A stretch of 64,000 bases of DNA, from contig VTPC01091303.1 in the NCBI GenBank assembly GCA_011009095.1, forward strand, positions 122,227-186,226. The letters run 5' to 3'. Source of the DNA: Ignelater luminosus (Eukaryota > Arthropoda > Insecta > Coleoptera > Elateridae). The stretch's first letter is position 1. The number at the start of each line of letters is the position of its first letter. The notes under the pieces were generated by a model, which saw nothing but the letters and a program-made list of their open reading frames with translations, was not told the DNA's origin and did no database searches. This document shows positions 36,230-50,000 of this stretch, in pieces. A program made the position numbers and the translations under genes.

Positions 36230-37145
36230 TCTAGTCTGCATCTCAACTATTTCGTGAGATATCATCCTAGGGTCACCAAATTGAGTTGGGCTAAATACCA
36301 GAATCTGATATGCCACCTCCGTCTATAGAAACTCTACATGGGGAGCAAAAATGGAGTCTTTCAACCCCAAGATCAACTCGTCATCGAGACTGACCTAACA
36401 GATTTTTTGTGTTGTACTACAATAGGTAACTGAAAACCCTAACCACAGATCGAACAAGCGCTATTTTCTTATATATCTTCAAGGCCTTCGGCAAGGTCCA
36501 ATGGTGCTCAGGGCCCTTTTGCGAGTTACTACTTAACAAGATTAATATGCACCTTGTCCGATTTTTTTGTACGTTTCTGGAAAATCGAGTCGTCATGATC
36601 AGACTACAGGAGAACTAAAGCCACCACTACAGCTTTATATGCCGATGACTCTGTGTAGACATGACGTATAGAAATCAATCTTTAAAAAAAGGCGGCCGTA
36701 CTTTTTACCAGAAGACGACAACCTCCAATAGAGTAAGTTTACATCAATAATCGACCCGTTGCATGGAAAGTTCTAAACAAAAACCTCATTTGGGAGAACC
36801 ACATCAACACAATGCAGCAATAATAGCAGCCCTCTACTCGCTATTAAACCAAAGAAGCAAGTTAAGTACTAGCAATGCTGAACAAAGCATTCCAACTCTC
36901 TTTCAATGTTCCATGATGTGTTAGAGATGTAGCTCTCCATTGTGATGCTAACATTTCTACTATTTTGGCTGCTGAAAATAGTACGTGAGCGTTTCGGCTT
37001 CCACCAGTTCCCTTGTCAGGCTTCATAGGGTATCTCCACAAGCGCTCGAAAACACCACCGAGTACTAATTACCAACTCCACAAAACTAACATACTCTACC
37101 AATTTCGGACGAAGGAGATCCCAGCAGATTGCTAGGAACTTCAAG
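36230..37145 (+). mobile_element. jockey-type LINE fossil (reverse transcriptase region)
   Basis: Translation on the + strand, through many stops and frame changes, gives pieces of a non-LTR reverse transcriptase in the right order. Near 36470 it reads IFKAFGKVQWCSGPF, a degraded form of the conserved D-I-S-K-A-F-D-K-V-W block, followed by NKINMHLVRFFCTFLENRV. The catalytic block appears as LYADDSV near 36634-36655. Near 36740-36800 come NNRPVAWKVLNKNLIWENHI, the typical thumb sequence, and near 36920-37130 C-terminal sequence such as VRDVALHCDAN. These motifs and their order match jockey-clade LINEs. The 5' ORF and endonuclease are not visible, as expected for a 5'-truncated copy. It is in the same orientation as the host gene. 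Confidence 0.8.
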
Positions 37146-39849
37146 TAAATATCAGAGATCCAAGATTCAAGATTTATTTTTACAACTACAATATTTTATT
37201 CTCGGTATTGAAAGTCTGCTCTCAAAACTAAAATAAAATTTAGAGAAAATCAACTCCAAATCAATGTCAAAATAAATACTTGCAATTTTAGAGCATGTTC
37301 GAATAGTTTCTAGCAAGACAGAAACAGTGTTTGTAATTTTGCATTTTAATGCGTACATACAAATTTTGATTGTATTGAAAGGTGGAAATATTTTTATTCT
37401 CTTGAAAGTTTTTCCTGATCCTTTTTATGTGGGATAGCTAATATTATGGGTAGCATCTAGAGACTTCCTGACATTATTTCGTTGTGTTGATATTTTATCA
37501 TTTAATGAACCATGGTCTTTACGCACTGTGTTAGCCGCTTCTACATTTGATTTACATATAAAAAATAAGTGGATAAAAAGTTCTCAAGAGACAGAACGTT
37601 AAAGTAATGTATAATTTAAACTATTTTGTTTTTCTAATATCTGGAGAATGATGTTGATCTTACAGCATAATAATATTCGGATCTATCACAGGGTATGTAG
37701 AACCCAAAAATGATCTAATTAAGGTGCAGAAGTATGGATCCTCGTCACAGGAAAAAATGTATATAACTTCATCCTAACGCATTACTAATTGGAATATCCG
37801 TTTGTTGATAAATATTTTCCTATTAATTCAATTTTTCCTACTAACAATAAACTAATTGTACTTATTATGCATAAAGCAAAACGTCTCAACAATCATTTTC
37901 TTCATGGTGTAATTTGCAAGTTTAATTATATTTTCTTATTTAAAGTAATTAAAATTCTTCTAACGGAATTGACCCGATGAGTGTTATATTATCAAGCATG
38001 GTATCACATCGTCCTAATTTCTATTTCAACGTGAATTATTATAGTTTGAGAAAGTTGGGATATCAATCATTTTAGCGTCCTAAATTGAGCTTTTAGTATA
38101 TTTTTAAAATCGCAGCTAAAATAATTAACATTTATAAACAATAAACTTAATAACAGACGACGTTTATTATTTCCTGTCGATGTCGTCTACTACACACCAT
38201 ATGGTTTCCAAAAATCCAACAGACATCATGTCTGAATTATTTCAAGGCGACAAGGAGATATGCTAAACAAAATGTACACGGTGTTTATAGAGTAAATCGT
38301 GTAGAACCACAAATTAGGGGAAAACTAGCAAACGTAAATAAAATAGTACAGAAACAAACAGAAGCCGCTTTTTCTTATCAATAGATTTAGTGTGTCGTAT
38401 TATACTTGTTCTTGGATCCGTCCTTATACCATCATCAGCAGGAAGGAAGTTCTGGCTTCTGACTTTTCTAAGGTTATCAGCGTTTAAAACCACTTGTTTA
38501 ATAATAAAAGTGAATGGTTTTATTGTTATAAAAGTAGTTTTATGTGTTTAGTCTTTTAAAGAAGATGTAAATTGTTATTATTGTGATATTGTTTGTTTGT
38601 GAATGCATAATACTTTTCTGGTTAAGATTATATTGTATCTTTACAAATTATCAATTTGTGGATTCGTATTACTATTTGTTAATGTACAGGGTGTTTTAAT
38701 ATAGACAAATTATTTAATTGGTGGCAAAAAAAGTGAATGCAAGATGCAGTGCATTGTGAAATGTAGAGATCATTACAGTGTCTTAAAGAAGGCGGGATTT
38801 CAACCTTCATACCAAAAGGTTTGGATAATTTAAGTAAAATTATAAATTTAAACTGAAGATTTTCCAACTGAAATCTTACTCTAAAGTTTTCTCGAAAGAT
38901 TTATTGCTATAATTACTAATTGATAAAAGAACTTCCTGCTACAAAAACTTTTTGCTTTTTGAAACCTGTCGGAGACCTTTTTTTACGCTTAATCATTATG
39001 GAGCTCTTTATTTTTTTGTTTGCTGAATAAAGTAATTGTAATTTTTGTTTACAATATTGCAATTTTTTTGGTTATCTAATTTTCACTCTTTGTTTACTGT
39101 TTGAAGTTTGTAATTGAAATTTTGTTTTTAACGAGAACTAACAAAAATCAGTCAAATATTCTAGAATCCAATTTAGAATTTTTTCTAGACCTATAAAATA
39201 TTTGAAGCACTGTATGACGTAATCAAACCTATAATCTATGAGTTAACCAACAACGCAAAATTTCCCCCAACTAAACATTTCGTAGAAGATATTAGCTGAT
39301 GTTCTAACAGCTGTAGCTTGTGTAAACGAATCTGATTCATTCAGTTTCTTGCTGCACAAAGCATAACAGGGGAAAAAGTCTACAAACAAGACTTTAAGAA
39401 CAAGACTAAGGAAGAAATCAAAAGCATGGATCTGAAATGAAGTCTACACTAAGTAGAACATCTTAGTTTAGAAAAGTCCCTTCTAATTCAGATATTAAAA
39501 ACCATAAGTAAAAAAGCAATTCAAACTTCTGTTGTAACACTAAAACAAAAAAGATGTTTTGACTTTCTTTACCCAACTATGATCCTTCGAGGTCATCAAC
39601 CCATCTTTTATGACCTACCTGGATATTATTCATATCGCCTCAAGCTGAGGAAATCTTTCCTGTAATCAGTGGCTGACTCACCATAGCGGTTAGAAGATTT
39701 CAATTTAGAGCTTTCGTTTTTTCATTTGCTATTCAAAGAGTTACATCCAGGTCAAAGAGGCGTATTAGCAAAAATTTTCAAACGAACATTCTGATTTTGA
39801 TTGACAATAACATGTTTTGCATTTCTTGCGATCTTCCACATTTTTGCAG
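37146..39849. other. No gene seen; TACAGGGTGT motif at 38685-38694
   Basis: AT-rich sequence. TACAGGGTGT followed by TTTAATATAG at 38685 resembles the end of a short insect repeat family; an inverse copy of the motif is at 22804. No element boundaries could be set. Confidence 0.35.
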
Positions 39850-40040
39850 TACACTGCATCTTTGTAGATTTTCTAGCTGTGTAGGCTCCCAAGCCTATTC
39901 TCGATTCTTATGGATCTCTGAACGTTTGTAGATCTCATGTTCTCACTGGTCCTTGCAGACCTGCACGTTTTTGAGGATCCTCGAATGTTGTGGACATTCA
40001 GACTCTTACGTGCCTCTTGATTCTTGACAGCTTCTAGTCT
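39850..40040. repeat. Diverged tandem repeat, period about 30-35 bases
   Basis: Phrases such as TTTGTAGATTTTCTAG, GTTTGTAGATCTCATG, CTTGCAGACCTGCACG and TTTTGAGGATCCTCGAA follow each other at about 30-50 base spacing with similar flanks. The array is old and imperfect, so the unit is not secure. Confidence 0.3.
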
Positions 40041-42619
40041 CTATTTCCTCGATAACAATGCTCTACATCCAAAAGCACAAATAAGAATTTTAGAAATTCC
40101 TCTTTCAGCACCTTGTGTAAGAGTGCTTTTAGAATCTCATGTTTATAACTTTATGGATGGGCTTCTTATTGGAAATTCTCTAACTCTAAGTTAGTTATCT
40201 AAGTTTCAGACTCCAAAAAGTGATCCGTCACTACTTCCAAAAATGATCGAACTTTTTTTTATACGCAACTACCTAAAATTTCTGAGCAAAGCAAAGACGA
40301 TTTCGAGAATTAGAAGAGCTTGCAAACTGTAATAGTGTACCATTCTACTATCAAGAATATTTATATTTTAATTGTTGCGATTTGTTAGTTATGACTTATT
40401 AGTTAGTACACATACTAATTCTCTTACGTTGATATTATGCGTTTCGTGATTTTTACATTGGTTTATGGGAAAATAACATTTTTTATTGCTTTAATAGCAA
40501 GATTAATTTGATTAGTTTAATGATTTTGATTTTGGCAATTAGATCTCAATTGAAACAATCTTCAAAACTGTTTTATAAACATTAACGTACCGACACAACC
40601 ATACAAAGAATTTAAGAATTAAAATTAAAACAAAACCATTTCTAAAAATACCCAGATTTGGTGCTAGCAGTTTTTAGATCTTTGCAAGAGAATGTTAATA
40701 TCCCCAACAATGCTAAAACGTATGACCAATATTCTAAAAATAAAATTCTTCCGCAAATTTAGAAATTAGATCTAATAAGACAGCTGTAATTTTCTTAAAT
40801 TTGCTTTATTTTAAAATCTTGTCTGAAAGAATCAACGTTACACAACTGATTTTCACCAATATGCATATAAAGTAATGCAATGAATACATTAGTGTAAAGG
40901 AAAATCGATCGCGTTCTAATTTAATTTTTCAACCTCCCTCTCTCTTTAAAGTGGTTTGAGATTTTTTTATTTCATTTTTTATTCTCATTTTAGTGAATAA
41001 AACTTAACTAAGCTTATTTACTGACGCCCTACATGGATTAAAAGTTTTTCTACGTGGTCCCACAATGGGATTTTTTTATGTTTTTCAAGTACGTAGGGAG
41101 AACAGCATTTGTTCTTTTGTGCTTTTCACTGCCATACACTCATTAATTTCTTTTAAATTTCCAATCTCCAGTTTTATTCTCGCCCGAAAAAATACTGGAA
41201 GGAAAGTTTAGAAAAGTATGAATTTGAAAAAAGTAAAACAAGCATTAATAATTATTAAAAAACCTCTTTTCCACAAAGTTTTACGAAAATATTCCCAAAA
41301 GAACACCAAATAGTACATAGAGTTCTGTAAATTTATAATGCTAAAGTAGCAAGTACTGGTCTTGTTTGGGAAAGACGGGAATAGGTAAACGTTTTCAGGT
41401 TATTTACGAGAAAACGAACAAGTTCCTGTATGAAATTTTAAAATAAAATTTTCTCTAGAGATGCATCGCTTTGAAAATAAAATTCTCGTTTTTTTATCCT
41501 CGCTCTCTCTCGTTCTGCTTTTTCTTCCATCTAGCCAACACAACTTGAGTTATACGAACCATAAATAATTGCGATGTAATTTTTATCATATTCCAGTTTT
41601 CCGTTTTTTATCAATACGAATTTCCTTTGGATTCGCTTTCGGCAGGGAATTTTATTTTACTTGCGGTCGTTGTCCCGGAAGTACTTTGACCGATGCATTT
41701 TCCGCTCTTCCTCGTACTTTTATTATCACTATGAACACACCACTTAACAATGCGCGTTAATTACTTGAAAACTGAAACATCTGTTGCACTTGGATACAAT
41801 ACATTCACAGATGGAGAGATGGTCGAAGTGCAATTATGAACTTATTAAAAGTCTAATTAGCGAGTCCTATGTATTCATAATGTGAATGTCTAAAACAATC
41901 AAAAAGAAGGTTTGGCTTGTAAATTTATTTTTAGCTGTCAATACTTATAGATTTTACTAACCTACAATATGTTTGATGGGTTCCTAGCACGCTACCAACA
42001 TTTTGTATTTTTAATTTTCAATCAGAAATTGATTTTACTGTGTTGTAGTAAACAGGCTTTTGTCTGAAAATAGTATTCAAAACTTCAGAAATAATTATTA
42101 TCGATTTTATTAGAAAGGGAAGAGTGGCGGATATAAGTGTACTAAGGCTCTCTTTCAAAATTGTTTGGGGCCGTCCAACCGCGCTTTGTAGGAATGTTAC
42201 TATTCCCTTTTATCCGCTCTGGTTGAAAAAAAACTTAAAAGTGGTTACTTGAGGTCTGGGAAGATCAAACTAGTAAGGAAAAGTCTTTTCTTATAAATGG
42301 TAAGCTGAAGGAATAATAAAAAATAGAGCAAGACAGGACAAACATTTTTAATTGTGCAGTTACTTTACTGTCTTAATATTCCTTTGATTTATCATTTACT
42401 TTTGGATTTTATAGGTTTTGCATTAGCAGAGATTCTCTGCTTCTTGGCAATTTAAGGAAGTAACTTCTTAGATAGGATCTAGGATATGGTGATGTAACTC
42501 TATGCTATCGTAAGAAACTTGCAAATTTACTAGGACTCATTATGGCATCCAGCTTCTAATTCAGTAGTTAGCTATCTGTAAACTATTAGTTTCTGAGAAA
42601 TAGAAACATTAAAAGACGA
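40041..42619. other. No feature seen
   Basis: AT-rich sequence. The + strand open frame at 41569-41760 has no supporting signature. Confidence 0.4.
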
Positions 42620-43760
42620 CAGAGAACAGCAGCAAAAATTTTGACCTTACTACTTACTTAGCTCTAACGGAAATGACGTTTTTCAAAAAATTGTGTAAGT
42701 GTTTCCATACTGGATATATCTCTAAAGACGGAACATGTGACAAATATTTTCATAGATCTCTGCCTATAAAATATAAACAATTATATTGCCATTAGGAAAA
42801 TAAAGAAATTAGACTTGTGACACCCTTGGAAGAAGATGACGAAATAAACACTAACTTTAATCCAAAAAGCGCCAAGTTCTGGCCTTGCCAGAGTTAAGAT
42901 CCTTAAAGAGCTACCAAGAAAAAAGATTGTCAAACTGACATACCTAATCAATGTAGCATTTCCAAGACTGGAAAATCACTAAATGAGATAAAATCGCATA
43001 GACCCATATAATACTCCTGTTACCCATAATTTCAGAATTATTTGGAAAATTGATAATCCATAAGAGTAAGAAAAAAGTTAATCTCAAACTATCAGTTACA
43101 TATAATAAACATTTGACAATAAACTGATCAGATACATCAAATCACTGATGTAATTGAAAAGGCGTTGGAAGAAAAGCAAATTTGTTGAATTATCTTCCGG
43201 AATGGTAGTCAAAGTATGAGGGAAGGTCCTAATCTAGAAGCTAGATAAATTACTAAGAATCATACATTTTCAACACATTCTTCAAAATTAAACAGTAAGA
43301 TGAGTTCTCCAAGCTAGAAAATAAGAACAGGGGTTCTATAGGGCAGTGTTCTGGGACATATAGGTAGTCCACCTATGATATACGTACAATCTATAACAAA
43401 TACGAAATGTCAGCATTGCCACGTTCGCAGACGACACTATCGTCCTGGCTGTTGGAGATGACGTAGAAGATTTAAGAATGAGACTAAACGAATAGAAATC
43501 AGTACACTTTAACTTCATTAACAAAGACATAAGTAAGCAGTTACCAATTTCTATAATTGATAACATACTACGACATGAAAATATAGCTAAATGCATTGGC
43601 ATGACTTGCAATACCAAATATGAATGAAAATATAAAAAATTGTAGTTACTATTGGGACGAAATTCTCAATTGTCAGTATGTAACAAAGTCATGATTACAA
43701 CTACATCCCAAAACTCTTAAATAAATAATGACTAAAGAAAACCAAGCTCTTTGAGTTACT
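42620..43760 (+). mobile_element. Second jockey-type LINE fossil, different from the first
   Basis: The + strand carries ordered reverse transcriptase fragments with frequent stops and frameshifts. They include KELPRKKIVKLTYLIN near 42910 and a degraded PISLLP-type block near 43000. KHSTIDQIHQITDVIEKALE from the palm entry is around 43100-43160, and a GSVLG turn motif is near 43340. The catalytic block ATFADDTIVLAVGDDVEDL follows at 43418-43475, with KSVHFNFINKDI just after, then LLLGRNSQLSV near 43650. FADD matches the catalytic motif of jockey-clade enzymes. Sequence differs clearly from the fossil at 36230-37145, so it is another family. A 93-codon open frame on the opposite strand (43336-43617) is its shadow. 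Confidence 0.85.
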
Positions 43761-46618
43761 TTAGTCGTTTAGTGTAACAGCACAAAAGCAGACTGATTTT
43801 AAAAACCTAGTTTTAAGATTACAGATACATTAACGGTTGGTCTGTAGATCAGTTCTAACATTCGAGACGCCATAGGATTTTAATAAAAGAAAGAGATGTT
43901 TAATTGAAGACTAGAGCACAGCAATGACTAACAGAAATTTCATCTTGGAGTGCGTTCCATTAGTATAGGTTTTAGTGTCAAAAGATGAACAGTGTATACA
44001 GTTATCTCTTCTTTAGCGTAAGGTACAAACTAAAACTAAACTAAAATGTTTTACCATTTTCGGGCTAAAATATCCTATAAGAAAATTGAAAAAATTTAAT
44101 GCAATTCTTGTACACTATCTCTTCTGTGAAAGCATATTTTCGTTTTGTGGGAAGTTTTGCCATTCGAGTCCTGAAGTCGAAAATGTTAGTTTAGCTTATG
44201 ACTGACTAATGATTGAAGAGAAGAAGGCAAGCTTTCTATATAGAAAAAGAATATCACCAGGAAGTATTTCAAAAGCATCTAGGCAGGTCTCACATGATTG
44301 CGCGATCAAAAAGAATCAAATTAATCAGTTGATAACGATAACACCTAAGTATATAAAAACCGCCGAAAGACCTGAAAAGATCGTCTTTCGTAGTAGCAGT
44401 TTTGGGAGATATTCCAAATAAAATGAGCGATTACCCAAACGCTTCCCATTTCCAGTTGTTTTTCGTATCCAAAATTTTTAGCTTTTTTTCAGTTAGCCCG
44501 TAGTAAACTGTAACATGTAAATACCAGTTTTCAAAGTTAGGTTGGATTTTAAATGAAAGTTACATTGAAATCAAAATTAGAAAGTGGAACAATGAAGCTG
44601 CAGCCTCTGTACAGAATTACTAGAATAAAACTGAAGTATTGATTGATTATCTGTGCTGTGCAGTGTGTGTGTAGCCTGTTATGTAATTTCTTGGACGTTT
44701 CCGCTTAATTGTAGTTAATTTCATTTCTACTTTAGTTTTGAGTCTTATAATAAAGACATAGTGGAGCTTCTTCATGCTAATACTTTCTCTACCCGTCTGA
44801 CTGGCCTAATTGAGGCATTCTTAGATTTTGTTTTCACAGATGGATTTGCAAGACTCTTGTCTTGGTTAGATTTTGAGGTGAGCCAACATCTATTTGAACA
44901 AGGATTCCCAGAGCTGGAGTTCATGACGGAATAATAATTTCAGGGTTCGGAATGTATTGAATATGAAATGCAATGTTTTGTTTGCTATTATAAGCAACTT
45001 TCTTGGAATACAAAACAATTGTAACTGTACGATTGTCACCCGTAGTAGACAGATGAGAATCAGGAAACAGACTTGCAATTTAAATATGAACCGATTGACT
45101 GACCGAACTAGATTTACTGATTTGCACATGATACGTATATACCTACTTGGTAGCCTTCAAGAATTTCAGTTGGGGAAAATCAAAGAATAAACTTTTTTAA
45201 GACAATGAAACACAAAAATTCGTTTTTATTATAATAATTAAAGGTAATTGGGTAAAAGCTGTTAAATCAACGAGTTGTTTGGTTGTTGAAAACTTTTGTG
45301 TGTCTGGAATCTGCGTTCAGACAATATGTGGTCTTTTCTATCAGATATGATTGAAGGAAGGCTTTGATTTTTATTTTGTTGTAAATTTGTTTAGTTTGGA
45401 AATAAATGATTTAATTGGGCCGTTAGAAACATGGGAAATAGATACCAAACGAGTTGGGTTGGGTACGAAAAATTTTCTTTCTTGATTTTCTAGAATTCTG
45501 TTCCTTTGTAAAATAGCAAAAAAAGCCGTAGAGTAAGAGAAGTTGGTTCATGATTCTGACCAAAACCATTTTGATAAAGTACCAAGAAGTTATTTCTTCC
45601 TTTCTGACAACTCCAGCGCATCGCTTTTCTTTGAGTTTCATCATTATTGAACTTTTAACACTGTATTAGCTTGTGACCAAGCACATGAGCTAGAGTTTCG
45701 CTGCAATTTTTGTATTAGATTATGCGTGCTCTTCTAACTCGATTCCATTTCAATACATTTGGAACAGTCACTATAATGTAATTCGGTTTTATCATTTTAT
45801 CGTAAGTCATAAGGCGTTTCTTTGTCAGTATTTTTTCTAATACTATAGGTATAAATTCCTATTCGAATCGAAACACCTAATAATCTTCAAGTATGTTATT
45901 ATATCGTTGTTGTACCTTATTGCAAATTAATGACATCTTCTAAAATCCTTTTACTTAACACAAATTTAGCAATAAATTTCGGTATTTGAAGATAATAAAG
46001 TTTCAGTTTTTTTACATTATGTATCTGTTTGCACAATGAAAAGGTTAACGAATTCGATTAGATGTGAAAAATGAACTTCAAACTTCTAGTAGTATTTATC
46101 GCAAACAAATTCTTGATTAATCTTTGCATAACCTCAACAATTGTAAATAAAAAACAGAAATTTATCCAAGGTTTTCCAAACAAATCTGAACAATAATAAT
46201 AATTTATAAATTTCAACTTTGACACGCCTAAAAGTTTTCATTGTGTATTGAAAATTAACTTTCATAAACTTGCATAAAGAAAATAATAAAAAAATTCATA
46301 CTGTTTGATTCAGATTTCTCAATTTATTTTTTTGCGCAGCTCTTTAGATTTCAGGGCTTACCTCTTCAGTCTACAATTTTGAATGCTCTATTTTTTAAAA
46401 ACGACAAGTTTTATATTCTATAATTACTTTTGCCGTTTTAATTTTACATGTTGACAAACACGTCTTGTTAAGGTTAACGGACCACATCATATCTAAATAG
46501 CTTGAATTTACGAGACGATAATAAAACCACCCACCATAGATTTCTTCTACCTTACCTACTTATTAAATGGCTATTAAAGATTATTAATAGTGAATTAACG
46601 TACAATTTTCTTTTTCAG
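43761..46618. other. No gene seen (end of intron 1)
   Basis: AT-rich sequence ending in a good polypyrimidine tract and acceptor (CTTTTTCAG, 46610-46618). Several open frames of 70-79 codons on both strands (44209-45644) lack any signature and are treated as chance. Confidence 0.4.
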
Positions 46619-47072
46619 TCACTGCTCCCTTCAAATTATGGAAAAGATTCAGTGCACGCGATAAAGAAAGGCTTATTATGGCAACAACGGGACAAACTTT
46701 TCAGCCGATGGAAAGAAAGATACTTTATTCTCACCCGAGACTATCTCCACTGCTTCCGACGTGCTTCCGGTTCGGATAGAATTTCGGAAATGGGTCAGTT
46801 CCTTTTTAAAATCAAACTGGTGGATGTAGATCGTGTCGAGTGGGAAAATAAGAAGACTTATAGCACCGTCGCGTTAGTTCTTGGACGCGACGGAAAAATC
46901 TTTTTAAGAGCTCCGGATGGTCTAGAAGATTGGTTCGAACTTTTAGAAGAATGTACTGTAACTAGTAAGGAGAGGCGACGAGCACTCAGGAGTTCACACG
47001 ACGGAAAATCTAGAGAAAATAATAATGTTTTGAATTCTTTAGATGAATGGCTTATGGCCCGTCAGAAAATAC
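46619..47072 (+). CDS. PH-domain exon
   Basis: This 454-base exon opens in phase 0 after TTTTTCAG and closes one base into a codon at AC|GTGAGT (47072/47073). It encodes 151 residues starting SLLPSNYGKDSVHAIKKG. A pleckstrin-homology domain fills most of it: strand 1 KKGLLWQQ, then LFSRWKERYFILTRDYLHCF, which is the typical W-K-x-R-x-F strand 2 and strand 3, then LFKIKLVDVDRVEW, VALVLGRDGKIFLRAPDG, and the C-terminal helix LEDWFELLEE with the near-invariant Trp (residue 129 with the tentative first exon). After the domain comes a basic stretch (SKERRRALRSSHDGK) and DEWLMARQKI. PH domains bind phosphoinositides or proteins at membranes. The basic strand 1-2 loop (QQRDKLFSRWK) could contact lipid, but a full K-x-n-(K/R)-x-R motif is not certain. 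The Met at 46502 lies upstream of the acceptor, in intron. I do not know the orthologue's name. Confidence 0.9.
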
Positions 47073-50000
47073 GTGAGTATATTAAGAATTCATTCAGTAA
47101 AAGAAACTTTTCCCATAAAAGTTTCAATCTTGGACAAGTCCCTTTTATTTTCAAACTTCATTCAGTTATTCATTAAAATCTTTTAATGTTTTCGTACACT
47201 TGTTTTAGTATTAGTAATTGTAAGTTTTCAAAAATGTCAGTACTTTATTATGGCCTTTTATAGATTCATTCCTCTTTGTTGTAAGGTTACGCAGGGGTAA
47301 GGGTTATCGCTAAAAGCAACACGCATTGTTTGTTTATTATGAATTTATGATGTATCCTAGAACTTGCCATGTGTGTTTTATCAAATCTCATACTATATGC
47401 GCAAATAATAGACAGCTTGGATTGTTTCGATAAAAATTATACTGATAAAGTTTGTTTATTACGACCTATGGCACTGAACCTATTAAAATATTAATTTTTA
47501 TAAGTTTGTAATGTAATCAGAACGTATCAACACGAAAAATTGTGTTTATGGGAATTTTATTGCTTTCCACAGAATGATTTGAAATTGGTATTTAAATGCG
47601 TATCGCTGATTTTACATGCAAATAAAATGCCAAAAAATTTTTTAATTTCCACAGAATTTTTATCTTCTCGTTATTTTGTTCTAACGTGCATTGTTTTAAC
47701 GATTAAGGTATCAACCGTAATTCTATCACGTTTTATGTAACCAACATGTTGAGATCCTCATCCTTGATAATTACCATAGATTGAAGGGTTAGTCAAGATT
47801 AAAGGGTCTGATTTTGGGCTATCGTTATTTGTATGCAAATGATGAGCCTAAATACCTTGTTGATTATTTGTTTCCATTCTCAGGAGCCATTATCTACCTG
47901 CTAAAATCAATTTTTCCAATACGTTTGTGATATTGCTGCCGACTCATTTTCTTTACTAGTTTTACTAATATTTTTATGGAATTTATTTCTAAGGGGGACA
48001 CAACCTTTTCATGTAGTAGCCGCTACTGTTTATTTAATTTATCTTCATCTATCTGATAATATGAAATTTAATTTGTTGTGTTTTTAGCTTTTATAATTTC
48101 TTATCAGTGTACAGCACATTTCTAAAATATTTAGTAATATAACTTAGAAGTTTTCATTTAAACGTAGATTGTATGACGAGAGGTGTACCTGTTTTAAATC
48201 ATTGTTTACACAACTGATGAAATATGAGGATGAAATTTACATTTTTGAAACATAATCCAGGATATGTTTTAAAAATACATTACAGAGCATCTGCATGAAG
48301 TATATACAATGTTATTATATTGTGGATGAAAAAATTTAATACCAAACTGAATTAAAACGTAATGCGTACACAATACGTTTTGTGATAGGTACATATTTTG
48401 AAATTCCCTTTGTTCTTTATGAAGTAGGAACGCATACACAATTGCCAATCAAATTCAAAAATAAAATGTGTTAAAACGTTAAATCGATGTTACTCTAATC
48501 TCTACAAATCTTTTAACACAATAAAATAAAAAGTATTAATAACTTTTAATAGTATTGATCTAAGTAGGTTATATGCAAAATCAAAGAAATGTGAATCGTA
48601 AAATAGCCCCCAATCAGTTTCTACTTAATTTAATAATAATTGTTTATATGTAGTCTTTGATATGATAAAATATTTTTCACATTATAAATTATATGAAACA
48701 TTGTTATTAATTTGTTAATTAATTATCTGAAGGTCTGTAGAAGTAATGATCAGAAAATAATGCGAAACTTTTTGTTCCACAATAATTGTTTTGATTGTCA
48801 CACTTAAAAAAACAATAGAAACAAAACCTAATCTCTAATATTTTGCCCCCTCTAAAATAATAGGAAAGGAATAATAAAGTTACAGGAAGTTTTTGCTTCT
48901 GACTACGGCCCTGCTTGTAGAACCAATCCAAATCTATCAGAGAGGATGCAGATATTTTGTTGCATAGTTCTGTCTCTATTTATGTTTGTCACTGAAAAGA
49001 TTCCTGCTTCAGATGTCTACGTGCTACAGAAAAAGAATAGACGAGACCTGTTGGAAATCTACGTTTCCTCTCCCACTGCTGCTTACTAATTGAAATAGTG
49101 AAAGAACAGTTTTCGTGTAGCTTTAGTTGATCCTCCGTAGATGGATTAAGGAAGTTCTTTTCCACTTACTGTAATTCATTGTTTTGCTAAACGATAGGCC
49201 AACATCTTCAATTCTGATGTAGTCCAACATGACTTTTTTAATAATAAGATCCCGAGTACGGTCACTTTGAATTGTTATTCTGTCTTCATTTGAATATTAA
49301 ATTGAGTCAGACTCGACCCACCTCTAATCAGAAAAGGATCTCCATCTGATTTTGCGTTCCAGAAACAGAGTTTTACTAAAAAGGTCAAACGAAGTTATTG
49401 ATAGTTTGATCTTTTTTCTTCATCCATGTTCAACAAAAACTGTGTTTTGTGCATGTTACCTTCAATTGCTGAGATATTCATACGAACTTGGTGCACTGGT
49501 TGCAAACTACTGATATACAGTCTCTGTAGGAAATCAGTGTAATTGGTTTATCTGTCATTATCGGAACCTTAGGCTTTAGTATTTATGTTCCAACTAAGCC
49601 AAAAGAATTGCAAATTCATAAGAGACTACAAAGAATGAGATTTATGGTCTTAGCTTAAACTGACTTGAAATGGTTTCTATCGTTAACTCTGTCATTGTTA
49701 AAAGATATGTGCGGTTACCCAAACGAAAAGTTATTGTTTCAGTTTTTGCTATCTATGCCATCCAACAGTTTTTTAGGAGCACAAATAAAACTTGTGCCAC
49801 ATTCTTTATAATAAAATAGATCCCAGTAAAATTTTTCTTTCATCAGTACCTATTAGATTGGTCGTTTTTTCTGTGTTAGCAAGCAAGCTACCGAAATGTT
49901 CACTAGTAGTATACGAGTAATTAAATTTCGGCTGGTATCTACTGTAGATACCTAGTACAAAACCGACAATTTCAAAAACTTGCTTATAACCACGTAAGAA

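Noticed and set aside
43336..43617. 93-codon minus-strand open frame
   Set aside because: Antisense to the reverse transcriptase fossil containing the FADD motif.
46502..46618. N-terminal extension MNLRDDNKTT before the PH exon
   Set aside because: It precedes a strong polypyrimidine tract and AG acceptor and its composition changes at that boundary, so it is read as intron.
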